A DNA stretch of 18,514 bases from SG8-41 sp029864385 (GCA_029864385.1 JAOTTL010000077.1:1-18514); one strand, 5' to 3'; positions 7,633 through 14,926 are shown, counted from the first letter of the stretch. Made by a program: numbers and translations. The notes: generated from the sequence alone by a model not told the origin.

Positions 7633-9004
7633 TCTTTCAGTCGAAGGCACGGCTACCAGCATCGAGGGGCCGCTGCTGTTTATGCGCCGCAACGTCAACG
7701 TCGGCCTCAACGAGGCCGTGGACGTCATCGGCCGCGACGGGCGGCGACGCCTCGGCCGCATCTCCTTGCTCGACGAGGAGAACATGGTGGTCGAGGTGCT
7801 CGAATCTACCCAGGGTTTATCGCCCTCTACGACCCGGGTTCGGCTGCACGGCGATCAGTTGAAATTCGGCGTTGGGCCTGAGCTTCTCGGACGAATTTTT
7901 GACGGAGTCGGCCGCGTCATCGATGGGGGCCCTCCCGTGCCCTCTGTTCAGCGTCTGCGCATAGACGGCTTCGCCATCAACCCGGCGCACCGCGCCAAGC
8001 CCAAGGATTTCATCGAAACCGGTGTATCCACCATCGATGTCTTGAACAGCCTCGTGCGCGGCCAGAAGCTGCCAATTTTCTCCGGCGGCGGACTCCCCCA
8101 CGATCGCATCGCCATTCAGATTGCCCGCGACGCCCGGCTTCGCGGCAAGGGCGCGGAGGCCTTCGCCATCGTCTTCGTCGGCATCGGCGTGCCCCACGAT
8201 ACAGCCGAATCCTTCCGCCACGCCATGGAAACAAGCGGCGCGCTCGAGCATACGGTGATGTTTCTCAATCTGGCCAGCGACTCGAGCGTGCAGCGACTGC
8301 TTACGCCGCGATTCGCCCTGACCGCAGCGGAGTACCTTGCGTTCCACGAGGGCAAACACGTGCTCGTTGTCATGACCGACATGACCAACTACAGCGAATC
8401 CTTGCGCGAGGTTTCCGCAAGTCACGCGGAAGTTCCGGGACGCAAGGGATATCCGGGTTACATGTACTCGGATCTCGCTACGCTATACGAACGCGCAGGT
8501 ACTATCATCGGCGTGACCGGTAGCTTGACGCAGCTTCCGATTCTTACCATGCCCTCAGACGATATTACTCACCCAATCCCGGATCTGACCGGCTATATCA
8601 CCGAGGGTCAGATCGTTCTCGATCGCGAGCTCGACCGCCAGGGAATCTACCCGCCCATCAAAGTGCTGCCGAGTCTGTCCCGGCTGATGAAGGACGGAAC
8701 CGGGAAAGGCTTCAGCCACGAGGATCACCCGGCGCTCGCGCAGCAACTTTACGCGGCCTATGCACACGCCGTTCAAATGCGGGTGCTGGCGAGTATCGTC
8801 GGGACAGAGGGATTGCCCAAAACTGACCAGCGGTTTCTCGAATTCGGTGACCGTTTCGAGCGAGAGCTCGTCCAGCAGTCGGCGCGACGCACCCTGGAGG
8901 AGAGCATGGGCGTCGGCTGGGACCTGTTGAAGACATTGCCGTTGTCAGAGCTGCATCGGCTGAGCGACGAGCAGGTCAGCCGCTACATATCAAAGACCGA
9001 GTGA
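7622..9004 (+). CDS. atpB: V/A-type ATPase regulatory subunit B
   Basis: B is the non-catalytic nucleotide-binding subunit that alternates with A in the hexameric head. The P-loop position carries SGGGLPHD (154-161), the degenerate SGSGLPHN-type sequence typical of B rather than a Walker A. MTDMTNYSESLREVSA, PGRKGYPGYMYSDL and GSLTQLPILTMPSDDITHPIPD (quoted in part: GSLTQLPILTMP) are B hallmarks. ATG 7622 gives MWADLSVEGTATSIEGPLLF, aligning with the normal B start; it lies inside the last codons of atpA (11-bp overlap), with no clear Shine-Dalgarno, so translation is probably coupled. The 460 residues are family-typical. A longer opening from 7448 would lie within atpA and is rejected. Confidence 0.97.
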   Translation: MWADLSVEGTATSIEGPLLFMRRNVNVGLNEAVDVIGRDGRRRLGRISLLDEENMVVEVLESTQGLSPSTTRVRLHGDQLKFGVGPELLGRIFDGVGRVIDGGPPVPSVQRLRIDGFAINPAHRAKPKDFIETGVSTIDVLNSLVRGQKLPIFSGGGLPHDRIAIQIARDARLRGKGAEAFAIVFVGIGVPHDTAESFRHAMETSGALEHTVMFLNLASDSSVQRLLTPRFALTAAEYLAFHEGKHVLVVMTDMTNYSESLREVSASHAEVPGRKGYPGYMYSDLATLYERAGTIIGVTGSLTQLPILTMPSDDITHPIPDLTGYITEGQIVLDRELDRQGIYPPIKVLPSLSRLMKDGTGKGFSHEDHPALAQQLYAAYAHAVQMRVLASIVGTEGLPKTDQRFLEFGDRFERELVQQSARRTLEESMGVGWDLLKTLPLSELHRLSDEQVSRYISKTE

Positions 9005-9019
9005 GGAGGCTCAAGGCAG

Positions 9020-9637
9020 TTGGCAAACGGAACCCGCGATCTCCCACCGACGCCTTCGGCGGCACTCGAGCTCAAGGAGGAACGGCAGCTCGTACGCGAG
9101 GGTTACGATTTTCTCGACGAGAAGCGGCTGCTGCTCGCGAGCGAATTATTAAAAGAGCTGTCTCGATACGAAGAGCGCTTAGCGGAATTCACCGCTCTTC
9201 ACGACAAAGCCCGAGAAGCGGTCGCGAGCGCCATGATCTTTCACGGCCTGCACGGCCTGCAGGTTTATCCTGCAGAGCCCTTGGAAAACGCACAAATTCG
9301 AACCACCACCCAGTCTTATCTGGGCGTCAGCGTGAGCGAAAGCGAGCTTTCGCTGTCTGTCCCGGCGCAGCCCCCTTACGCCGAGCTGCCCTCCCCCGAA
9401 GCGGAGCAGTGCAGAAAACTGTTCAGCGAGATACTTTCTATGGCTGCGGTCCTCGCCGCGATGGCCGGTAATCTGTTTCGACTGGTGGACGAATACCGCC
9501 GCACCGAGCGCCGCGCGAGGGCACTGGAGGACGTGCTGCTACCGGAAATTGAGGAGACCTTGCACGACATACTCGCGCATCTGGAGGACACCGATCTCGA
9601 GGAGATCATCCGCACCCGGCTAAAGTACCAACACTGA
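9020..9637 (+). CDS. atpD: V/A-type ATPase central-shaft subunit D
   Basis: Subunit D is the antiparallel coiled-coil rotor shaft inside the A3B3 head, partnered by subunit F. The N-terminal helix begins PPTPSAALELKEERQLVREGYDFLDEKRLLL, matching the PTRxxLxxLKxxLxxAxxGxxLLKxKRDxL signature of the family (quoted partly: LKEERQLVREGYDFLDEK). The C-terminal helix (about 150-200) has the RRTERRARALEDVLLPEIEE pattern typical of the family. The start is TTG 9020, with GAGGAGG over and just after the atpB stop (9003-9009) and AAGG at 9013-9016. It is 205 residues and the last gene of the ATPase operon. Confidence 0.92.
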   Translation: MANGTRDLPPTPSAALELKEERQLVREGYDFLDEKRLLLASELLKELSRYEERLAEFTALHDKAREAVASAMIFHGLHGLQVYPAEPLENAQIRTTTQSYLGVSVSESELSLSVPAQPPYAELPSPEAEQCRKLFSEILSMAAVLAAMAGNLFRLVDEYRRTERRARALEDVLLPEIEETLHDILAHLEDTDLEEIIRTRLKYQH

Positions 9638-9654
9638 CGATGCTCTGAGCATCG
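9638..9654. terminator. perfect inverted repeat between atpD and hemN (possible 3' hairpin)
   Basis: CGATGCTC-T-GAGCATCG lies immediately after the atpD stop, in the 56-bp gap between the converging atpD and hemN genes. It can form a 7-bp stem with a 3-nt loop in either direction. No U-tract follows on either strand, so it is an unusual terminator at best; it may instead be an mRNA 3'-end stabiliser. Confidence 0.4.
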
Positions 9655-9693
9655 AGCCTGGCGGGGGAAGGCGCGGGTTACGCGGAACGCTGG

Positions 9694-11163
9694 TTAAATC
9701 ACCCGGCTGAAGAGCCGGGATTCGGGGGAAGCGCGCCACAGCCGGGCGTCGAACGCCATGCAGATATTGCGCACGAAAGTCCGCCCGGACTCCGTCACCT
9801 GCAGATGGTTGCTGTCGACGCACACCAGGCCGTCCGCCTCCAGCTCTGCGAGCCGCTCGAGCGATTCGCGAAACGCTGGATGCTCGAGATCCCTATCATT
9901 CCACTCGGTCTCGAATCGGCACATCAGGGAGAGGATGTGCTTCCTCAGCAGCTTATCCTCAGAATCTAGAACATGCCCGCGAAATACGGGCAGCTGGCCT
10001 GCCATGACGCGCTCCAAGTAGCGAGGAATATCTTTTTCGTTTTGCGCGAAGGCATCCCATGAATCACCGATAGCCGACATGCCTAGACCCACGGTAAGCA
10101 AGGTGTGAACCGGCGTGTAGCCCATGAAGTTGCGGTGCAAGGTCCCATTGCGCGCTGCGATTAGCAGACTGTCCGACTCGAAAGCGAAGTGATCCATGCC
10201 AATGTCGCTGTAGCCTGCCGCCTCGAGCATCGCTCGACCAGTCTGGTACAGGCGAAGCTTCTCCGAGCCGGACGGCAAATCCTCCTCGCGGAATTTTCTC
10301 TGTCCAACTCCTTTTATCCACGGCACGTGGGCGTAGCCGTAAAAGGCAATTCTTTCCGGAGCCAACGGAAGAATCGCTTCGATGGTGCCGGTTACGCTCT
10401 CCATGCGCTGCATCGGCAGGCCGTAGACCAGATCGAAGTTGATGGATTTGTAGCCCAGACGGCGCGCGGCATCGGTCACCGCGGCGACGTTTTCAAGCGG
10501 CTGGATCCGGTTTATCGCGTCCTGCACCCGCGGGTCGAGATCCTGAACGCCCAGGCTCAGGCGCTCGAATCCGTGGGCTTTAAGAGCTTCCAGATGCTCC
10601 GGGGTCGTCGAATTTGGGTGGGCCTCGAAACCGAACTCGCGATCCGGCGGAATTTGTGCCCCCTCGAGTAAGCCCCGTGCCAGGGCGTCGAGGCTCTCCG
10701 GACTAAAAAATGTCGGCGTACCGCCGCCAAAATGAAGCTCGCGGAGCTTCGGCGGCTCACAGAACAATGAACGATAGAGATCCCATTCCCGCAGAACGGC
10801 TTCCACGTAGGGGCGCTCGACCCGGTGATTGCGGGTGATCCGCTTGGTGCAGCCACAAAACGTGCACAGACTTTCGCAATAGGGCAAGTGCACATAAAGG
10901 CTGATCCCCCCTCGCGACTCGGCGCGCGCGAATGTACCCTGCACCCGCTCTCGCCACGCGTCGGCGGAAAAGCGCTCGACGTTCCACGCCGGTACAGTGG
11001 GATAGCTCGTATAGCGGGGACCTGGAACATCGTATTTTTCGATCAGTACGGAAGGCGTCTCCCGCACGCCGGACTCACCGGGCTTCGCGCCTGATTCGCG
11101 AAGATGCTTCGCTGACCCGGCCTGGGTCAGTGAACTCTGAATCGGTACTCCCGGCGTTTTCAT
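9694..11163 (-). CDS. hemN: oxygen-independent coproporphyrinogen III oxidase (HemN)
   Basis: HemN is a radical SAM enzyme that decarboxylates coproporphyrinogen III to protoporphyrinogen IX without oxygen in haem (or bacteriochlorophyll) synthesis. The cluster motif is CESLCTFCGC (C96, C100, C103, plus the HemN-specific C105), preceded by YVHLPY. LIEKYDVPGPRYTSYP (40-55) is the characteristic N-terminal lid, and HFGGGTPTFFSPESL follows the radical SAM pattern. It is 489 residues from ATG 11163, about 30 longer than the usual ~457; the extra residues precede LIEKYD. An in-frame GTG near codon 33 would give a standard-length protein, so the start is uncertain. No FNR box is visible upstream, although hemN is a classic FNR/Anr target. 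Confidence 0.96.
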   Translation of the reverse strand: MKTPGVPIQSSLTQAGSAKHLRESGAKPGESGVRETPSVLIEKYDVPGPRYTSYPTVPAWNVERFSADAWRERVQGTFARAESRGGISLYVHLPYCESLCTFCGCTKRITRNHRVERPYVEAVLREWDLYRSLFCEPPKLRELHFGGGTPTFFSPESLDALARGLLEGAQIPPDREFGFEAHPNSTTPEHLEALKAHGFERLSLGVQDLDPRVQDAINRIQPLENVAAVTDAARRLGYKSINFDLVYGLPMQRMESVTGTIEAILPLAPERIAFYGYAHVPWIKGVGQRKFREEDLPSGSEKLRLYQTGRAMLEAAGYSDIGMDHFAFESDSLLIAARNGTLHRNFMGYTPVHTLLTVGLGMSAIGDSWDAFAQNEKDIPRYLERVMAGQLPVFRGHVLDSEDKLLRKHILSLMCRFETEWNDRDLEHPAFRESLERLAELEADGLVCVDSNHLQVTESGRTFVRNICMAFDARLWRASPESRLFSRVI

Positions 11164-11220
11164 CTCTGCTTCTGCCTGGCGAAAAACGGCATGCGCTTTG
11201 AGAAGTCCATGGGCATCGCT

Positions 11221-11226
11221 AATATA
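11221..11226 (-). promoter_or_regulatory. possible -10 element of hemN
   Basis: On the minus strand TATATT lies about 58 bases upstream of the hemN ATG. No well-spaced -35 hexamer is seen, so this is a weak call that would suit an activator-dependent promoter. Confidence 0.25.
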
Positions 11227-11293
11227 GTCTAACGCGTTTGAATCGACCCCGGCAGTCGCCTGTGGCCACCCGAGCGGGCGCAGGCCCCTTTGC

Positions 11294-11309
11294 CGGATTG
11301 GCGAATCCG
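11294..11309. promoter_or_regulatory. inverted repeat in the hemN/HiPIP divergent promoter region
   Basis: CGGATT-GGCG-AATCCG is a perfect 6-bp dyad with a 4-bp spacer. It sits near the middle of the 281-bp divergent region, about 130 bp from hemN and 135 bp from the HiPIP gene. The size suits a dimeric regulator, but I do not recognise the site. Confidence 0.3.
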
Positions 11310-11444
11310 CTTACAAGAATAGCTTTAAGGAAACGTCGCTCAAGCCGCGACCGATCATTTTACTCTGCGCGCGCTTCTAGAGCCACGGCCGAACGCGCAG
11401 TTTCGATGAGGCGGGGTTTTTCCAACTGTTAAGGAGAACGTCTA

Positions 11445-11762
11445 ATGAACAAGATCAAATCAAGCCCGTCCCGGCGTGACTTCCTGCGCAAAGCCGGCGC
11501 CGGAACCGCTTTGGCGGCGATGGGTGGCGTGCTGGCGCCGCTCGTTGCAAGGGCCGCTTCCCACCTTCCCAAGGTTGACCCGAACGACCCCACGGCGAAG
11601 GCTTTGGAGTACACGCACGAATCCACTCAGGCAGATAAGCATTGCGCTAACTGTCAGCTTTGGCAGGGCGGCGATAAAGCCTGGGGCGGATGCGCGATCT
11701 TTCCCGGAAAAGAGGTCAGCGCCAAGGGCTGGTGCAAGTCCTGGGTACTTAAATCGGGTTGA
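11445..11762 (+). CDS. high-potential iron-sulfur protein (HiPIP), Tat-exported
   Basis: HiPIP is a small periplasmic [4Fe-4S]3+/2+ electron carrier, typically linking the bc1 complex to reaction centres, terminal oxidases or sulfur/nitrogen oxidising enzymes. The precursor has a twin-arginine signal (SRRDFLRK, 9-16), a hydrophobic stretch and a likely cut after VARA (about residue 37). The mature part has the four cluster ligands in HiPIP spacing, C67, C70, C83 and C97 (CANC, GGC, GWC), and an upstream aromatic (Y56) where the family has its conserved tyrosine. The 105 residues are typical. ATG 11445 has AAGGAG at 11431-11436. The gene is monocistronic, followed by a strong hairpin terminator. 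Confidence 0.95.
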   Translation: MNKIKSSPSRRDFLRKAGAGTALAAMGGVLAPLVARAASHLPKVDPNDPTAKALEYTHESTQADKHCANCQLWQGGDKAWGGCAIFPGKEVSAKGWCKSWVLKSG

Positions 11763-11776
11763 GCGTTGCTCAAGAT

Positions 11777-11815
11777 AAAGGCCGGCGACTCCCGTCACCG
11801 GCCTTTCTTATCTTT
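11777..11815. terminator. bidirectional Rho-independent terminator
   Basis: AAAGGCCGG (11777-11785) pairs with CCGGCCTTT (11798-11806), extended inward by GAC/GTC after one mismatch. TTTCTTATCTTT follows on the + strand, and A-rich sequence precedes it, giving T-rich sequence on the - strand. It lies between the convergent HiPIP and hydrolase genes and can serve both. Confidence 0.85.
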
Positions 11816-11819
11816 CTGA

Positions 11820-12566
11820 CTATCTCAGCTTTTCTTCCAGGAAAGCGCTGAATCGCGCCCAAGACTTCCTGTCCGCGTCCTCGCGGTAGCGGTCGCTGCC
11901 GAACACGGTAAAGGCGTGCGGCGCGCCGCTGTAGGTCACCATCTCGTGCTTGATCCCGGCGGCCTCGAGCTCCGAGGCAAGCGCCGCGAACTGGTCCATG
12001 GTGATGGCCGAGTCCGCGGTGCCGTGCATCACCAAGATCTCACCTTTCGCGAGAGAATAGTCCTGCCCTTCCGGGGTCTTCAGGCCTCCGTGAAAGGTTG
12101 CGAAGCCCTTGAGATCGGCACCGGCACGGGCAAGCTCAAGCACCGCGGCGCCGCCGAAGCAGTAGCCAATCACCACCGCGTTGCCGGTGTTTGCGCCTTT
12201 TCTCGACGCAATCTCGAGCGCGGTGAGCATAAGCGCGCGCATCTTCGCCCGATCCTTATAAAGCTCACCGGTGTGCTGGCGCTTGTCCTCGACCTTCGTC
12301 GGCCGCACCCCGGCGCCGAAGAGATCCGCCGCAAACGCCGCGTAACCCATTTCCGCCAGCATGTGTGCGCGTTTTATCTCGTAGTCGGTGAGACCGTCCC
12401 AGTCGTGAATGATCAAGACAAGTGGCGCCTCACCGCCCGGGGAGACGTAGTATCCCTCGTAGGCTTTGCCGTCGATGGTATAGGTAACGGACTCGCCCGC
12501 GGAAGCCGCGAGGGCCAAGGAAGGCGTGAGGGCGACAAACAAAAACAAAGCAATCCACTTACGCAT
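11820..12566 (-). CDS. exported dienelactone hydrolase family protein
   Basis: An alpha/beta hydrolase of the dienelactone hydrolase group. The nucleophile is C136 in GYCFGG, with D185 (GTADSAI) and H217 (GAPHAF) completing the catalytic triad. It starts with a Sec-type signal peptide (MRKWIALFLFVALTPSLALA, cut near residue 20), so the mature enzyme should be periplasmic or extracytoplasmic, whereas the classical enzyme of chlorocatechol breakdown is cytoplasmic. The substrate cannot be told from sequence; no catechol pathway genes are nearby. The 248 residues are normal for the family plus signal. ATG 12566 has AAGGAG about 7 nt upstream. It converges on the HiPIP terminator. Confidence 0.9.
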   Translation of the reverse strand: MRKWIALFLFVALTPSLALAASAGESVTYTIDGKAYEGYYVSPGGEAPLVLIIHDWDGLTDYEIKRAHMLAEMGYAAFAADLFGAGVRPTKVEDKRQHTGELYKDRAKMRALMLTALEIASRKGANTGNAVVIGYCFGGAAVLELARAGADLKGFATFHGGLKTPEGQDYSLAKGEILVMHGTADSAITMDQFAALASELEAAGIKHEMVTYSGAPHAFTVFGSDRYREDADRKSWARFSAFLEEKLR

Positions 12567-12754
12567 GACGGGTTCTCCTTAAACGGCGGCCGGCGGGGCC
12601 TAATCCGCGCCGAGGCCAGGCTGGATTCGCTAAAAAATCGGAACATGCGGTGCCGAAGACCGCGGCGTCGCATAGTGTACGCCGGAACCACTCCTCCAAC
12701 CCACCCCCGTCGTTTGGACCGTAATCGGTAACGACTTTTGGGTCTGCCAAAATT

Positions 12755-12768
12755 CTGATCTGGATCAA
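12755..12768. promoter_or_regulatory. FNR/Anr-type binding site
   Basis: CTGAT-CTGG-ATCAA matches TTGAT-N4-ATCAA at nine of ten positions. Its centre (12761.5) is about 41 bases upstream of the start predicted from the -10 element at 12790-12795, the spacing of class II activation by FNR/CRP-family regulators. It would drive the 86-residue gene to the right; it is about 195 bp from the hydrolase gene on the other side. Confidence 0.6.
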
Positions 12769-12789
12769 GTTACCCGCGAACGCAAAGCG

Positions 12790-12795
12790 TAAATT
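12790..12795 (+). promoter_or_regulatory. -10 element of the 86-residue gene
   Basis: TAAATT is positioned for a transcription start near 12802-12803, leaving a 5' leader of about 55 nt before ATG 12857. It is paired with the FNR-type site at 12755-12768 and has no -35 hexamer of its own, as expected at an activator-dependent promoter. Confidence 0.5.
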
Positions 12796-12856
12796 AGATG
12801 CGTACCCGAAGGTTGAGCGCGGAGCGCGATTTCAACCCGCAGAAAGGAGGACCGAA

Positions 12857-13117
12857 ATGAACTTTCTGGTCTATCAGGACGCGAAGGATCCCGAATACTT
12901 CATCGTCACTGACGACGCCCACCGGGCTCAGGTCTATGAGAGCCTTGGGGTTCGCGGAGGCGATTGGAAGCCCATCGGGAGCTTCAAAGAGATGGGCGAT
13001 AAACGCCTCGCATTTGACGAGACCATGGCGAAGGCGTCCATCAAGAAAAAGGGTTATTACAAAGCCCACGCGGAGCATATGGCCGACGTGCCAATTGCAC
13101 CCGAGATGCCCGGCTAG
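12857..13117 (+). CDS. small conserved-looking protein of unknown function (86 aa)
   Basis: I do not recognise this protein. It is soluble, with no signal peptide, cysteines or membrane segment: 86 residues with an aromatic N-terminal part (MNFLVYQDAKDPEYFIV), a central GDWKPIGSFKEMGDKRLAFDE and a lysine-rich KASIKKKGYYKAHAEHM before a short proline-containing tail. It is very likely real: it has a near-perfect Shine-Dalgarno (AAAGGAGG, 12844-12851, spaced 5-6 nt), coding-like third-position GC, a probable FNR-controlled promoter upstream and a strong terminator directly downstream. It is therefore monocistronic and probably induced under oxygen limitation. Its function cannot be inferred from the neighbours. 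Confidence 0.85.
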   Translation: MNFLVYQDAKDPEYFIVTDDAHRAQVYESLGVRGGDWKPIGSFKEMGDKRLAFDETMAKASIKKKGYYKAHAEHMADVPIAPEMPG

Positions 13118-13151
13118 CCGCATCAGCGGCAAAACGGGTCTCGAGCTAGCG

Positions 13152-13184
13152 GGGCCGGTGAACAATTCATCGGCCCTTTTTCTT
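13152..13184 (+). terminator. Rho-independent terminator of the 86-residue gene
   Basis: GGGCCG (13152-13157) and CGGCCC (13171-13176) pair, and the stem continues through a G-T wobble and TGAA/TTCA to a CAA loop, about 11 pairs in all. TTTTTCTT (13177-13184) follows. Confidence 0.9.
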
Positions 13185-13369
13185 CTCCAGCCGGCCCAGG
13201 GGCCTTCGATACCACAGATCCCTACTTGCATTAACCTTTTCTGTGCGAGGATGTGCGCCGTTTTAGAGCGAACGATTTTTTCTTCAACATGATCCAGGGC
13301 CAGGCATCCCTCGCCGTATCCGGCAGGCTGGTGGCGGTGTTGGAAGATATTTAGAAAGCCACTCAAGCC
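13185..13369 (+). other. leader region of the DUF1538 operon
   Basis: About 185 bases between the terminator and the first DUF1538 gene. I see no convincing -35/-10 pair. A short ORF (ATG 13289 to TAG 13352-13354, 21 codons, in the same frame as the DUF1538 gene) ends 15 nt before its TTG start; it has no Shine-Dalgarno and is not called as a gene. Confidence 0.35.
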
Positions 13370-14101
13370 TTGAAGCTCTTTCTCGCCTTCGTCAGCGCCA
13401 CCCTCCAAAGCGCTCGTGATCTGGCGCCGATCATTATCGTTATCGCTCTGTTTCAGCTGGTCGTAATCGACCAGCCGCTGCCGAGCTGGATCGGCTTGCT
13501 CGCCGGCACTGCGGTTATCGTCGCGGGCCTGAGCTTTTTTATTTTCGGGCTCGAGATGGGGCTGTTTCCCCTTGGGGAGTCCATGGCACACGCTTTTGTT
13601 CGCAAGGGGAGCCTCACTGCTCTCATTCTCTATGCCTTTGCACTGGGCTTTGGTACCACGGTGGCAGAGCCTGCGCTGATCGCCGTCACCGCGGAAGCCG
13701 CGGACGCTGCTGCCGAGACTGGCCACATAGCTGAAAGCCAAGAAGCCCGTTCCGGCTACGCGCTGGGAATGCGGCTCGCGGTGGCCCTTTCTGTTGGGCT
13801 TGCCATCGTTCTCGGCGTCATTCGCATTCTCAAAGGCTGGCGAATCCACCTCTTTATCATCACGGGTTATGCGCTGGTGATCGTGATGACCGCGTTTGCG
13901 CCGCCGGAAATCATCGGTATCGCCTACGACTCCGGAGGAGTGACCACTTCCACCATCACCGTCCCCATGGTTACCGCACTCGGGGTGGGGCTAGCCTCCT
14001 CCATTCGCGGGCGCAACCCCATGACCGATGGCTTCGGGCTGATCGCCTTTGCCTCTTTGACGCCGATAATCTTCGTGCTGGCGTACGGAATGTTCATATG
14101 A
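13370..14101 (+). CDS. DUF1538 membrane protein, first of a pair (UmpA/UmpB-like cation/proton antiporter component)
   Basis: A 243-residue polytopic membrane protein of the DUF1538 family with about six hydrophobic segments. Family-type motifs: GLEMGLFPLGE (60-70), FGTTVAEPAL (94-103) and AYDSGGVTTSTITVP (185-199). Paired DUF1538 proteins were, to my recollection, shown in Halomonas to act together as a Na+(Li+,K+)/H+ antiporter (UmpAB); the role here is inferred from that. The start is TTG 13370 because an in-frame TAG at 13352 precedes it and the next Met (codon 63) is inside a helix; the upstream AGAAAG is a weak binding site, so translation may be low or regulated. It ends in an ATGA overlap with its partner. 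Confidence 0.88.
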   Translation: MKLFLAFVSATLQSARDLAPIIIVIALFQLVVIDQPLPSWIGLLAGTAVIVAGLSFFIFGLEMGLFPLGESMAHAFVRKGSLTALILYAFALGFGTTVAEPALIAVTAEAADAAAETGHIAESQEARSGYALGMRLAVALSVGLAIVLGVIRILKGWRIHLFIITGYALVIVMTAFAPPEIIGIAYDSGGVTTSTITVPMVTALGVGLASSIRGRNPMTDGFGLIAFASLTPIIFVLAYGMFI

Positions 14102-14901
14102 GCGACTTGATGGGGCATGTCGCCGACACGATACTGTCGACGATCCGCGATGTCATTCCCATCGCCGCGGTGGTCATCGGCTTTCAGCTTCTGGTGCTCA
14201 AACGCCCGATTCCCAATCTGCGGCGGGTTCTAATTGGATTCGTCTACGTGCTGGTGGGTCTGTCGCTGTTTCTGGTCGGGCTGGAACTCGCGTTGTTCCC
14301 CCTTGGTCGCCTGATGGCGACGCAGCTCACCAATCCGACATTTCTTGCCCCCGGCGGAGTGGAACCGACTGCGGTATTACACTGGCTTGACTACCGCTGG
14401 GTGTTCCTTTTCGCTTTCGCCATCGGTTTCAGCACCACCATTGCCGAGCCGTCGCTGCTGGCCGTCGCCATCAAGGCCAACGAAATCTCCGGCGGCGCCA
14501 TCGGCGTATGGGGTTTGCGTATTGCGGTAGCTCTCGGCGTGGCATTCGGGATCTCACTGGGCACTTACCGCATTATTACCGGCTTGCCGATGCACTATTT
14601 CATAATCGTCGGCTACGTGCTGGTGATCATTCAGACGTGGTTTGCGCCTAAACAAATTATCCCCCTGGCCTATGACTCCGGGGGCGTGACCACCTCGACC
14701 GTTACCGTGCCGCTGGTCGCGGCGCTTGGCCTCGGGCTGGCCGAAACCGTCCCTGGGCGACATCCATTAATTGACGGTTTCGGACTCATTGCGTTTGCGA
14801 GCCTTTTTCCAATTGTGAGCGTGCTGGCGTACGCGCAATTATCGGAGCTGATCGGCCGTCGTATCGCCAAAGCGCGTCCAGGCCAATCTGACACACCATG
14901 A
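14098..14901 (+). CDS. DUF1538 membrane protein, second of a pair (UmpA/UmpB-like)
   Basis: A 267-residue paralogue of the preceding gene with the same plan and motifs: GLELALFPLGR (61-71), FSTTIAEPSL (111-120) and AYDSGGVTTSTVTVP (191-205). About six membrane segments are present, ending in the shared DGFGLIAFASLxPIxxVLAY. Compared with its partner it has an extra loop of about 17 residues after the second segment (LTNPTFLAPGGVEP region) and a longer basic tail, and lacks the acidic AEAADAAAETG insertion after the first conserved motif. The start ATG 14098 overlaps the upstream stop (ATGA), so the two are almost certainly made in equal amounts and probably form a hetero-oligomer. A cation/H+ antiport function is inferred from the family. 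Confidence 0.88.
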   Translation: MSDLMGHVADTILSTIRDVIPIAAVVIGFQLLVLKRPIPNLRRVLIGFVYVLVGLSLFLVGLELALFPLGRLMATQLTNPTFLAPGGVEPTAVLHWLDYRWVFLFAFAIGFSTTIAEPSLLAVAIKANEISGGAIGVWGLRIAVALGVAFGISLGTYRIITGLPMHYFIIVGYVLVIIQTWFAPKQIIPLAYDSGGVTTSTVTVPLVAALGLGLAETVPGRHPLIDGFGLIAFASLFPIVSVLAYAQLSELIGRRIAKARPGQSDTP

Positions 14902-14926
14902 GCACATTACCCACGAGGATCTAACC

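Noticed and set aside
13289..13354. 21-codon ORF before the first DUF1538 gene, as a possible leader peptide
   Set aside because: No Shine-Dalgarno, no attenuator-like codon run and no alternative hairpins were seen, so it is mentioned only as leader content.
12794..13849. Minus-strand ORF of 351 codons across the small gene, terminator and first DUF1538 gene
   Set aside because: It runs through a terminator and two well-supported + strand genes and shows no recognisable domain.
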